Origin: DATKLX01 sp035542155
GTDB taxonomy: Bacteria > Chloroflexota > Anaerolineae > Anaerolineales > Anaerolineaceae
Direction: 5' to 3'
Assembly (NCBI GenBank): GCA_035542155.1
Contig: DATKLX010000145.1
Location: 1-19,236, forward strand
DNA length: 19,236 nucleotides
A model generated the notes under the pieces. It saw only the letters and a program-made list of their open reading frames with translations, ran no database searches and was not told the origin of the DNA. Below, in pieces: positions 1-10,100 of this stretch; within the stretch, counting starts at the first letter, position 1; each line of letters starts with the position of its first letter. Position numbers and translations under genes: made by a program.

Positions 1-784
1 ATCGCCCGAGGAGCGCCTGGAAGGCCGCCAGGAGCAGCATAAAGGGGGTGACATTTTCCTGCAGGGCCAATGTCTTGAGGAGTGGCATCATCTCTGCCGA
101 CAGAACGAAGTGGTAATGCGCCCCGTTCGATGTTTGAACGGCAGGGCGCGGGTGGTCCGTGGGCAGCTCCAGGACCGGAAGGTCCGCTAATCGCGCTTCC
201 CAATACTTTTGCTGGCGGTCGAGAACATCCCCATGCAGCCACTCCCGCTGCCAGGCGGCGTAATCGGCGTACTGGATTGGTAGATCAGAAAGACTCGCCG
301 GCTGCCCGGAGACTTCGGCTATATACAGGCTAACCAGCTCGGAAATAAAGATACCGGACGACCAGCCGTCCGAGATAATGTGGTGCATGACCAGGGAAAT
401 GATGGTTTCCTCAGGAGCCAGGCGGACCAGCAGCATGCGTAGCAGGGGCCCCTTGGCCAGATCGAACGGGCGGACGGATTCTTCCCGGACCAGCCGGATG
501 GCTTCCGCCTCACATTGGGCTGCTGGAAGTGCGCTCAGATTAACCAACGGGATGGGGATGTGCAGCTCCGGTAATATCTTCAAGCCCGGCTGCCCCGATT
601 GATCCGGGAAAGTGGTACGCAAAATCTCGTGGCGGGCGATGACCCCTGAAAGGGCGGCCTCAAGCCTGTTCAGGTCCAATGAGCCTTTCAGGCGATGGGC
701 AGAAGGTATGTTATACACCGGATTGCCGGGTTCGAACTGGTCCAGGAACCAGAGGCGCTGCTGGCCCAGGGAAAGCAGCATGGG
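1..784 (-). other. Condensation domain D-C2 (L-L type), truncated by window edge
   Basis: It begins LSLGQQRLWFLDQFEPGNP and has HHIISDGWS at 1248-1256; about 260 of some 440 residues are in the window. It shows that NRPS-D has a second module. Confidence 0.88.
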
Positions 785-3700
785 TTCCAGACGGGAAATG
801 GGCCGAATAGGAAGGATTGGAACATCAACACCCCGGGCAAGCATTTGATCGATCGCTGATGCCATCTCCGCTAACGAGTGCGTGGCAAAAAACTGGCGGA
901 GGGCAAAATCGACCCGAAAAACTTCGCGGATCCTGGAGACCAGGCGCATCGCCATGAGCGAATGGCCGCCCAGCTCAAAGAAATCGTCCTTCCGGTTAAT
1001 CTGGGGAATCCCCAAAATCTGACCCCAAAGGTTGGCCAGGATTTGCTCGGTGGGCGTTGCCGGAGCGCTGTTTTTGTCTGCGTTGTGCTGAGATGCCCAG
1101 TCCGGTTCTGGAAGGGCCTTGCGGTCGAGCTTGCCGTTTTGCGTCTGCGGAAAAGCCTCCATAAAGACGTATGCTGAGGGCAACATATACTCGGGAAGCC
1201 TGGCTTTCAGGTAATGCCGCAGCACATCTGGCGATTGGAGGATGGATGGATCAGGGATCACGTAAGCGATCAGGTGTTTTTCGGGCGAATCGCTGCTGGA
1301 GCGGGGGTCGTTCCTTGCCAGGACCACCACGGATCGTACCCCTGGATGGCTGCCCAGCAGGTGTTCCACCTCGCCCGTCTCGACGCGGAACCCGCGAATC
1401 TTCACCTGGTGGTCCATCCTGCCTACAAATTCGATCAGGCCGTCGGGCAGGATCCGGGCCAGGTCTCCCGTCCGGTATGCCATCTCCCCCGGTTGGTCTG
1501 CAAACGGATTGGAGATGAACTTTTCGGCGGTCAGCTCAGGATTGTTTAGATAACCTCTTGCCAGCCCCGGTCCCGCGATGAGGATCTCTCCAATTGCGCC
1601 GGGCGGAGATAACTGCAGGTTCTGATCTACCAGGTAGACTGAATACCCTGGCACTGGGCTTCCCAATGGCGTCCGTCGTTCGGGTTCTTTCGCCTCCACG
1701 AAGTTGTAGAAGGTCGCGCAAATGGTGGTCTCGGTTGGCCCGTACCCGTTGATGACATGGATCCCAGGTGCAAGATCCACATAGCGCTGCAGCGTCGCCT
1801 GTTTGATGGGTTCAACCCCAACCAGGACTCGTCGGAGAGGGAGAGTTAGCTGGTTCTGTTCAAACCATCCCGCAAGATCCGAGAGCAGCGCCGGGGGGAA
1901 ATAGGCGCTGTTGACGCCGTGATCGATCAGGTACTGTCCGATTGCTTCTGGGTTCGCAGCCATATCCTGCTGCAAAATGTGTAAAGTCCCTCCCCAGCAG
2001 AGAACCGAGAAAATCTCCTGTACCGAGACATCAAAGCCAAAGGGCGCCACCGAGGTACCCACCGGTGGCACTGTCATTGGCGCGACTTGTTCGTAGGCAG
2101 CTAATAAGTGTAAAGCGCTGCCGTGTTCAATCATCACCCCTTTGGGCCGCCCGGTTGAACCGGAGGTATATAAGATGTATGCCAGATGCCTCGGATCGGA
2201 AGCCGGCAGGATAATTTCTGCTGAGGCCGGTGATTCTGAGTCGAAAGCGTCCTGGACGTGCAGGACGGCTTGATCTGGAAAGAGGTCCACCGCCAGGTCC
2301 TGGTTTTCTGGTCCGGCAACTACGACCTTTAATTGAGCATTTTGAGAGATATAGCTCAGTCGGTCGGCAGGATAGTTAGGATCCAGTGGAACGTAGGCTC
2401 CGCCTGCGCGAAGGATCCCTAGCATGGCGGTGATCGCATCAACCGACCGGTTAGCATAAAGGCCAACGGGAGTGTCCGGCATGACCCCATGAGCTGCCAA
2501 GTCATGAGCCAGGGCCGTTGAGATGCGGTCCAGTTGGGAATAGGTAATCTGTTGATCGCCACAGATCACAGCCACCGTTTCGGGATGTAAAGAGGCCATC
2601 TGCAAGATGCGCTGGTGCAGGCTGGGTGAGTCGATCTTGAAACTGGCCTTGGGGAAAGCCAGAAGAGCATGTTTATCACCTGGTGCGAGGATTTCCAACC
2701 TGCCCAGGCAGGTCTCGGGGTGGCTCAGGGCGCTTTCCAGCAGGGTAGAGAAATATTTACCCATGCGCTCCACGCTGGCGGGCAGGAACAGGTCGTCCCT
2801 GTATTCCAGCGTTCCACTGATCTGGCCATTTTCTTCTCCCAGGATCAAGGAAAGATCGTATTTTGAGGTACTATTGTGGAGAGAGATGGATTCAAGAATC
2901 AGGTCTGGTAAGGTATACATGGTGGTCGGCATGTTCTGTAGGACAAACATCACCTGGAATAATGGAGGTTGGTCAGTAACCCGCTCCACGCCAAGTGCGT
3001 CGACCAGCATTTCAAAGGGAATTTCCTGGTGAGCGAATCCTTCCAGGCAGGTATCTCGGGTTTGGCGGAGCAGATCCAGAAAGGTCCAATCCGAGGACAC
3101 GTGGAGCATCAAAGGCAGCGTGTTGACGAAGAAACCGATCAACTCTTCCAGATCGCGCACGCTGCGCCCGGCAACTGGCGTGCCAATGCAGAAATCTTCC
3201 TGCCCCGTGCAGCGGTAGAGGAGGGTTTGAAAAACTCCCAGCAGTCCCATAAAAAGTGTGACGCCTTGTTCGCGGCACAGACGGTTGAAGGATGTGGCAA
3301 TCTCTACGGGGATGGAAAAATGGACTACAGACCCTCGGCCAGAAATTTGGGCGGGCCGGGGAAAATCGAACGGCAGTTCCAGAGAAGGGGAAGGCCCGGC
3401 AAACTGCTGCTTCCAATATCCAAGATGTTCGTCCAGGCATTTCCCGCTCAGCCGCTCGCGCTGCCATGCGCTGTAATCACAATACTGCAGCTCTAAATCC
3501 GGTAAGGGGGAATCCTGGTTTGCGCAGCGAGCGCTGTAGAGCGTCGCTAATTCCCTGAGAAACACACCAATCGACCATCCATCCGCAATGATATGGTGAA
3601 AAGTCAGTAGGGCGATATGTTCCCGCGGCGCGAGGCGGATCAACAGCAGGCGCACCAGGGGACCGGTTTCCAGGTGAAACGGCTGTGAAGCTTCCCCCTG

Positions 3701-4126
3701 GGCAAGCCGTAGTGCCTCGGATTCTCTTTTCTCCTCAGGAAGCGTATCCAGGTTGATAAAGGATAGGGGAAACTCGATTTCAGGGTGAATTACCTGGAGC
3801 GGCTCGCCATTTCGAGCCGTAAACGTGGTGCGCAGCACTTCGTGGCGCCGGGTAATTTCATTCAGGCTGGCGATCAATGCCGGTAGATTTAATTGCCCGC
3901 GCATCCGCACCGGGCAGGGGATGTTGTACAGCGGGCTTTCTGGATCAAGCTGATCCAGGAACCACAGCCGTTCCTGGGCAAAGGAAGCGGCGAATTCAGT
4001 CCTTCCACCCCGTTCCAGGGGAAAAATCAGGGTGCTTAGATCAATCCCTCTGGCGCTCAGGATCTGTTTAAATACCTCCCGCCTTTCAGGGGTAAGCGCA
4101 CCCACTTGGCGGAGAATTTCATTCAT
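1..4126 (-). CDS. NRPS-D, partial: peptide synthetase C-A-PCP-C...
   Basis: N-terminal 1375 residues of a synthetase that continues past the left edge. The frame was translated base by base from ATG 4126 to position 1 and has no stop or frameshift. Domains by residue: N-terminal linker 1-44 (MNEILRQVGALTPERREVF, a probable docking helix); C1 45-478 with HHIIADG at 177-183; A 500-1010 with YTSGSTGRPKG at 653 and A10 lysine 999; PCP 1024-1095 with FELGGHS, Ser1056; a second condensation domain from 1115, with HHIISDG at 1248-1254, cut at the window edge after LLLAAFQALLGR. It accepts the chain from NRPS-C, adds the residue chosen by its A domain and goes on to at least one more module. The start lies 9 nt after the NRPS-C stop with a strong ribosome binding site. 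The rest of the protein, including any thioesterase, is not visible. Confidence 0.96.
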   Translation of the reverse strand, partial: MNEILRQVGALTPERREVFKQILSARGIDLSTLIFPLERGGRTEFAASFAQERLWFLDQLDPESPLYNIPCPVRMRGQLNLPALIASLNEITRRHEVLRTTFTARNGEPLQVIHPEIEFPLSFINLDTLPEEKRESEALRLAQGEASQPFHLETGPLVRLLLIRLAPREHIALLTFHHIIADGWSIGVFLRELATLYSARCANQDSPLPDLELQYCDYSAWQRERLSGKCLDEHLGYWKQQFAGPSPSLELPFDFPRPAQISGRGSVVHFSIPVEIATSFNRLCREQGVTLFMGLLGVFQTLLYRCTGQEDFCIGTPVAGRSVRDLEELIGFFVNTLPLMLHVSSDWTFLDLLRQTRDTCLEGFAHQEIPFEMLVDALGVERVTDQPPLFQVMFVLQNMPTTMYTLPDLILESISLHNSTSKYDLSLILGEENGQISGTLEYRDDLFLPASVERMGKYFSTLLESALSHPETCLGRLEILAPGDKHALLAFPKASFKIDSPSLHQRILQMASLHPETVAVICGDQQITYSQLDRISTALAHDLAAHGVMPDTPVGLYANRSVDAITAMLGILRAGGAYVPLDPNYPADRLSYISQNAQLKVVVAGPENQDLAVDLFPDQAVLHVQDAFDSESPASAEIILPASDPRHLAYILYTSGSTGRPKGVMIEHGSALHLLAAYEQVAPMTVPPVGTSVAPFGFDVSVQEIFSVLCWGGTLHILQQDMAANPEAIGQYLIDHGVNSAYFPPALLSDLAGWFEQNQLTLPLRRVLVGVEPIKQATLQRYVDLAPGIHVINGYGPTETTICATFYNFVEAKEPERRTPLGSPVPGYSVYLVDQNLQLSPPGAIGEILIAGPGLARGYLNNPELTAEKFISNPFADQPGEMAYRTGDLARILPDGLIEFVGRMDHQVKIRGFRVETGEVEHLLGSHPGVRSVVVLARNDPRSSSDSPEKHLIAYVIPDPSILQSPDVLRHYLKARLPEYMLPSAYVFMEAFPQTQNGKLDRKALPEPDWASQHNADKNSAPATPTEQILANLWGQILGIPQINRKDDFFELGGHSLMAMRLVSRIREVFRVDFALRQFFATHSLAEMASAIDQMLARGVDVPILPIRPISRLEPMLLSLGQQRLWFLDQFEPGNPVYNIPSAHRLKGSLDLNRLEAALSGVIARHEILRTTFPDQSGQPGLKILPELHIPIPLVNLSALPAAQCEAEAIRLVREESVRPFDLAKGPLLRMLLVRLAPEETIISLVMHHIISDGWSSGIFISELVSLYIAEVSGQPASLSDLPIQYADYAAWQREWLHGDVLDRQQKYWEARLADLPVLELPTDHPRPAVQTSNGAHYHFVLSAEMMPLLKTLALQENVTPFMLLLAAFQALLGR
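842..1057 (-). other. PCP of module D1
   Basis: DDFFELGGHSLMAMRLVSRI with Ser1056 as the phosphopantetheine site (codon 961-959). No E domain follows; the next condensation domain starts about 20 residues later. Confidence 0.92.
1097..2629 (-). other. Adenylation domain D-A1, unusual pocket
   Basis: Pocket residues by GrsA alignment are D699, V700, Q703, Y742, L768, G770, G794, I802, C803, K999. I match this to no code I know. The region AYFPPALL and RRVLVGVEPIKQ (Val where the second Gly of GGE is usual) and NGYGPTETT differ from the A domains of NRPS-B and NRPS-C. All catalytic motifs are intact. Confidence 0.85.
2693..3994 (-). other. Condensation domain D-C1 (L-L type)
   Basis: It begins FAASFAQERLWFLDQLDPES and carries HHIIADGWS at 177-185, slightly off the HHIxSDG form of the others but with the catalytic histidine (His178) and aspartate kept. 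It joins the NRPS-C peptide, ended by a phenylalanine-like L-residue, to the D1 residue. Confidence 0.9.
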
Positions 4127-4131
4127 AAACC

Positions 4132-4137
4132 CACCTC
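4132..4137 (-). promoter_or_regulatory. Ribosome binding site (GAGGTG) for NRPS-D, overlapping the NRPS-C stop
   Basis: The junction reads TGAGGTGGGTTT then ATG: the TGA stop of NRPS-C forms the first bases of the Shine-Dalgarno sequence, 5 nt before the start codon at 4126. This layout implies translational coupling of the two genes. Confidence 0.75.
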
Positions 4138-7100
4138 ACTGTTTGGATGACGCAGGCCGGTTAATGTATTCAGCGATCTGTTCAGGGGTCATTTCTTGAA
4201 CAGCCTTCAGTGCTTCGAGGAGCGGGTCATTCTGGCTGGCCGGCGATACGGGGACCGAGGCTCGCCGGGCATCGATACAGTCCGCCAGCTCGCGCAGTGT
4301 GGAATGCTCAAACAAGGTCCGCAGCGAGAGCTCAACCTGGAATTTCTCCTGGATTCGCGTGATCAGTTGGGTGGCCAGTAATGAATGACCACCCAGGTCG
4401 AAGAAGCTTTCGTCGATGCTGGCTCCTTTGGTTTGCAGCAGCTCCTCGGTCATTTCCAGGAGCGCTTTTTCCGTCGGGGTGGCGGGCTCGACCCCCCGGG
4501 CCTTTGGTTCCAGTTTGGCGGCAGCGCTGGGGGAAGGAAGCCGCTTACGGTCGATTTTCCCGCTGGGGGTTAATGGGAAAGCGTCCAGGAAAATAAAGTG
4601 GCCTGGCAGCATATATTCGGGCAGTTGTGCCCGGATTCCGGCGCGTAAATCAGCGGTCGCTGGCTTTTGAGCGGGATCGCTGGGGATCAGGTACGCCACC
4701 AACCGCTTTTCGCCGCCGTCCACTGCAAACGCTGTGACCAGCGCCTGGGAAATTCCGGGATGCTGGGTCAGGATCGCTTCGATTTCACCGAGTTCGATGC
4801 GGAAGCCGCGAATTTTGACCTGGGTGTCCATACGTTCGAGGAACTCGATCTTCCCGTCTGCTCGATAGCGTGCCCGATCCCCCGTCCGGTACAGCCGCGC
4901 TTCCGGATCAGAGCGGAATGGATCCCGGACAAATTTTTCCGCGGTCAGATCAGGGCGGTTCAAATAGCCGCGGCCAACACAAACGCCTCCGATATACAGT
5001 TCCCCGGGCACGCCGATGGGCACGGGTTCCAGGTATGGATCTAAGATATACAGTTGAGTATTGGAGATCGGGTGCCCGATGGATGGCGGTCTGGAGTCCC
5101 CGTCATTGCACCGCTCGATGCTGGCGCAAACCGTCGTTTCGGTAGGGCCGTAAGCATTGAAGAAATTGCGTTCCGGAGCCCAGCGGGCAACCAACTCCAC
5201 CGGGCAGGCCTCCCCGGCGGCGACCAATACGCGCAGGTCGGGTAGACTCTCAGACGGCAGCACCTGTAAGACTGACGGCGGCAAGGTCGCGTGCGTCACG
5301 CGTTGGCTTTGCAGCAGGCGATATATGTCCTGTGGGGAGGCCAAAATTTCCTGTTTTGAAAGGACCAGGGTCGCGCCGTTCCCCAGAGCCATGAAGGTTT
5401 CCCATACCGAAGCGTCGAAGCTGGAAGATGAGAACTGCAGGATTCGTTGGCCTGGGCAGACGTCAAAAATGCGTTGCTGAAATTCGATCAGGTTGCACAA
5501 CCCGCGGTGGTGGAGCATAGCTCCTTTGGGTTTGCCAGTGGACCCTGAGGTGAATATGACATATGCCAGGCTATCAGGTCCGGCGGCAGCTTCAGGAGCC
5601 TGGGCCAGATGAAGACTCTGAGCATTCCAGACCTCCTCCAGGCTGACCACCCGGGCGGTTGTGGAGGGGATCAGCTCTGCCAGGTGGGCCTGGGTGAGCA
5701 GGATAGAGGATCGCGAATCTTCGAGCATGAAGGCGAGGCGCCCACGCGGGTAGGTCGGGTCCAGGGGGAGGAAAGCTCCGCCGGCTTTCAGAACACCCAG
5801 CAGTGCGCAGACACTGTCAAAGGAACGCTCCGTGAAGATCCCAACCAGAGTTTCCGGCCCGACCCCGAGGTCTCTCAGATAGGCGGCGAGGTGGTCCGCT
5901 TTTTCATCCACCTGCCTATATGACATCTGTTGGTCGCCGAGGATCAGGGCCGGCTCTTCTGGATGGCGACGGACCTGATCCTCAAATACCTGGTGAGCGC
6001 AAAGATCATCCCGGAAGGGTCGAGAGGTGGCGTTCCATTCCACCAGCATTTGACTGCGCTCTTCTGCAGTAAGCAGGGGAAGATGGTGAACGGGCTGGTT
6101 CGGATTGGTGAGAGCGGCGGTGAGAAGAGATTCAAAATGGCGGAGAAGCCTTTGGATAGTGGTCTCGTGGAAGATATCCAGGTTGTATTCCATCACCGCC
6201 ACCAGACCACTTTCTGTTTCCCCGATGTTCAAGAAAAGGTCAAACGAGGTGCCGTTGTTATGGATGATCAAGGGCTCCATCTCCAGGTCCGGCAGCGAAT
6301 AGCGGTCCACCGGCACGCTCTGCATGTTGAAGGCCACCTGGAACAATGGGCTGTGGCTGAGGCTGCGTTCGGGCTGGAGGGCGTCCACCAGCATCTCGAA
6401 AGGCAGGTCTTGGTTTGCGTACGCTCCCAGGCAGGTATCCCTAACCTGGCGCAGGTAGGCGCGGAAAGTAGTCTCGCTGCTGATTTTTCCGCGGAGGACG
6501 AGGGTGTTCACAAAGAAACCAACCAGCGGCTCGATTTCTGCGTGCGTGCGGTTGGCCAACGCGGTGCCAATAGCGATGTCGTCCTGACCGGTGTAGCGGG
6601 CCATCAGAACCTGGTACACCGCCAGAAGCAGCATGTAAACTGTTACTCCTTCTTTCTGGCAGACCGCTTTCATCTGCGAGACGAGCTCTTTGGGCAGGCT
6701 CAGCTCCTGGATGGCTCCCCGGTAAGACTGAATGCTCGGCCGGGGCCTGTCGGTGGGCAGCTCGAGGATCGGCGAAAGATCTGCCAGTTGGCCTTTCCAG
6801 TAAGCCATCTGATCTTCAATGACCCTGTCCTTGAGCCAATCCTGCTGCCAGGCAGCGTAATCGGCATACTGCAGGGTGAGGTCCTGAAGAGGGGAGGGTA
6901 GACCATTGTGGAAAGATTCGTACAATATGGTCAGTTCTTTTAACAGGATATCCATCGACCAGCCATCGGAGATGATGTGGTGGAGGACAAATAGCAGGAT
7001 AAATTCATCCTCCTCCAGTTGGTAAAGGACGACGCGGATCAATGGGCCGGCGGTGAGGGAAAACGGCTGTTGAGCAACCGCTTGAGCATGCTGCAAGGCC

Positions 7101-10100
7101 GCATCTTCACGTGCCTCAGGAGCCAGGTCCCGTAGATCCATAAGGGGGATCTCCACGTAAAATGGGGGGGAAATCACCTGGACCGGTTTTCCGTCCATTC
7201 GCTGGAAGTTCGTCCTTAATGCCTCATGCCGGCGGATGATCTCATCGAAGCTTTTTTGCAGCGATTGCCGGTCCAGCCAGCCTTTCAAACGAACCGCAGT
7301 CGGCAGATTGTAGAATGAATTCCCGGGCTCGAGCTGGTCGAGGAACCACAACCTCTGTTGGGAATAAGAAAGAGGAAGCGGGTTCACCCCGCGGGGAACG
7401 GGCTGGATTGGAGGGAACGTCTTGATCGCAGAGGAGCCTCGCCGCCTGTCCACCTGGGCAGCCAGGCCAGAGAGAACCGGGTTCTCGAAGATGATTTTCA
7501 ACGGGATTTCGACGTCAAACGCTTCGCGGATCCGCGAGGCCAACTGAGTGGCCAAAAGGGAGTGGCCGCCCATCTCGAAAAAGTTCATTGTCGATCCAAC
7601 CGGGCTGATCCCCAATAACCGCTCCCAGATCTCCGAAAGGATTTCTTCTGTGGGGGAACGCGGAGCCTGGAAGGGCGTCTTTGAGTCAGCATAGCTTGCC
7701 TGGTCGGGAACTGGCAGCGCTTTCCGGTTCACTTTTCCATTCGGCGTCAGAGGGAGCTGGTCCAGGTAAATAAAAGCGGCCGGGTGCATGTAATCGGGTA
7801 AATTCTGTGCCAGAAAACTGCGCAGCTCTGTAATGGGAACCGGGTGGTCAGCATCTGTAGAGACCAGGTATGCCACCAGGCGTTGTTCGCCAGGGTTGTC
7901 CTCGCGGACGATGACCGCCGCGTTCCTCAGACCGGGCAGGCGCACGAGAATATTTTCGATTTCACCCAGCTCGATGCGAAAACCGCGCAGCTTTACCTGC
8001 TGGTCGATTCTGCCCAGAAATTCAAGCTGGCGGTCCGGCAGGTAGCGGACCAGGTCGCCGGTTTTGTACATTCTTGACCCGGGATCGCTGCTGAATGGAT
8101 CCCGGATAAACTTTTCCGCGGTCAGACCAGGCTGGTTGAGATAGCCGCGCGCCAGGCTGACCCCCGCGACATGCAGCTCACCCGGGATGCCTACCGGCAG
8201 CGGGTGGAGATCTGGATCGAGCACATACATCTGGGTATTGGGGATTGGCCGGCCAATCGGCACGCTGGAGTACTTACCGGGGTCTCCCTCCACTTGATAT
8301 ATGGCGGCTTCCACAGTAGTCTCCGTGGGCCCATACGCATTGATAAATGTCCGGCCCTGCAACCACCGTGCCGCGATTTCTGGCGGGCAGGCTTCTCCAG
8401 CGGAGATCACAGTGGTGAGCCCTGGGAGCTCTTCGTATGGAAGGAGAGCCAGCAGGGAAGGGGGAAGCGTGATCGTGGTGATATGCTGGCTCTTCAGAAG
8501 GGAAACCAGGTCAGGCAGGTTTACCAGGACATCTCTAGGAGCCAGCACCAGGGTGCCGCCGCCGCAAAGGGTGTGGTAAATTTCAGCGACTGCCGCGTCG
8601 AATCCGGTTGACGCGAACTGCAGCACTCGTTTTCCGGGCTGGATTTGAAAATCAGGCACCTGGGTATGGATCAGATTGACCAGGCCTTTGTGCTCCAAGA
8701 GAGTCCCCTTGGGTTTCCCAGTCGATCCAGAGGTGTAAATCACATAGGCCAGGTTTTGCGGCCCAACTTTTGCTTCCGCCCGGGTCTCTGGAAGATAGCC
8801 AATTTCGGGCTGGTACGGATCGATGATGGTCAATCCGGGCATTTGAAACAATCCCGCCTGGGTAATCAGAATAGATGCGCCCGAATCTTCCAGCATATAG
8901 GCGATCCGGTCCGCTGGATACCCAGGGTCGATGGGCAGGAAAGCCCCACCGGCCTTTTGAACCGCCAGAAGAGAGATGATCAGCTCGAAGGAGCGATCGA
9001 GCAGGACGGCTGCCAGCGATTCGGGGCCAAAACCGTGTTGCTGAAGCCGGTGAGCCAATTGGTTGGCGCGCCGGTCTAGCTGCGTATAGGTGAGTAATTG
9101 CCCACCCATTTCGAGGGCCGGCGCATCCGGCGCTTGGTCGACCTGCGCTTCGAAAACCTGGTGAGCGCAGTAATTCGGGATGGTCTGGTTCTGATTCCGG
9201 TTCCATTCGATGACGATCTGTTTGTGCTCCTCCGGCGTTAGCAGGGAGATGCTTCTGATGGGAGCATTCGGGTCAGCAATCATTTGCTGGAGGATCACCC
9301 CCAGGTGTCCCAAAGTGCGTTGCGCTGCGCCGGGATCGATCCGTCCCGCATCGTACGCCAGCTTGAGGATCAAATTTTGCCGCGCTGAGGCCACTAAGGT
9401 GACCGGGTAGTTGGTATGGGCCAGGCTGCGGATATCCTTGAACTTCAGGCCCGTTCGATTTTCCACTTCGGCCTGAACGGGGTAATTTTCAAAAACAACG
9501 ATTGAATGGAAAAGAGGCGTGCCAGAAGGGATCTGGCTCCACTCCTGGATTTTTACCAGCGGCGTGTATTCGTACTGGCTCTGGCGAGCCAGGATCCATT
9601 GAATCTCTTTGAGCCATTGCAGAATGGGCATCTGAGGTGAGATTTGAATCCGGACGGGGAGGGTATTGATCATCAAACCGATCATCGTTTCGGAGCCGCT
9701 CAACGAAGCCGGCCGTCCCGAAACAGTCAGGCCAAAGAGGATATCCTCTTCACGGGTATAACGATATAAGAGGTATGCCCAGGCTGCCTGGATCACCGCG
9801 CTGGTAGTAAGCCCATTCTTCTGGACGAATTTCTGCAGAGCCAACCAGGTCTCCACCGGAAGGGCAGATTCAAGCTCCCGCCAATCGGCGCCCATTCGCG
9901 TGATAGGCGAAGGCTCTGGAAAACCGAGCGGCGTGGGGGCGTCCAAACTGTTCAGGGTTTTTCGCCAGTAGGCTTCGGCCTGGGAAAGATCCTGCTTCTT
10001 CAACCAGTTGATAAAATCGCGGTAGGGCCGGATTGATGGCAACTGGAGTGGGGCACCTTTCTGATACGCTTCGTACCTGGCAATCACCTCCTGGACTACC

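Noticed and set aside
1097..2629. Proline specificity for D-A1 on the basis of the D-V-Q start
   Set aside because: Later pocket positions (Leu, Gly, Gly, Ile, Cys) do not fit the proline pattern I know, so no substrate is given.
1..4126. Possible pseudogene or frameshift, because no complete gene ends in this region
   Set aside because: Codon-by-codon translation from ATG 4126 gives an unbroken C-A-PCP-C protein to position 1. The stop is simply beyond the window.
5930..6901. Plus-strand open frame of 323 codons
   Set aside because: It lies antisense to condensation domain C-C2 and the start of A2 of NRPS-C, whose protein motifs are intact. The translation shows no family features; it is a by-product of codon bias.
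8652..9206. Minus-strand open frame of 184 codons in another frame within NRPS-C
   Set aside because: It lies inside adenylation domain C-A1 in the wrong frame; the true frame carries all A-domain core motifs.
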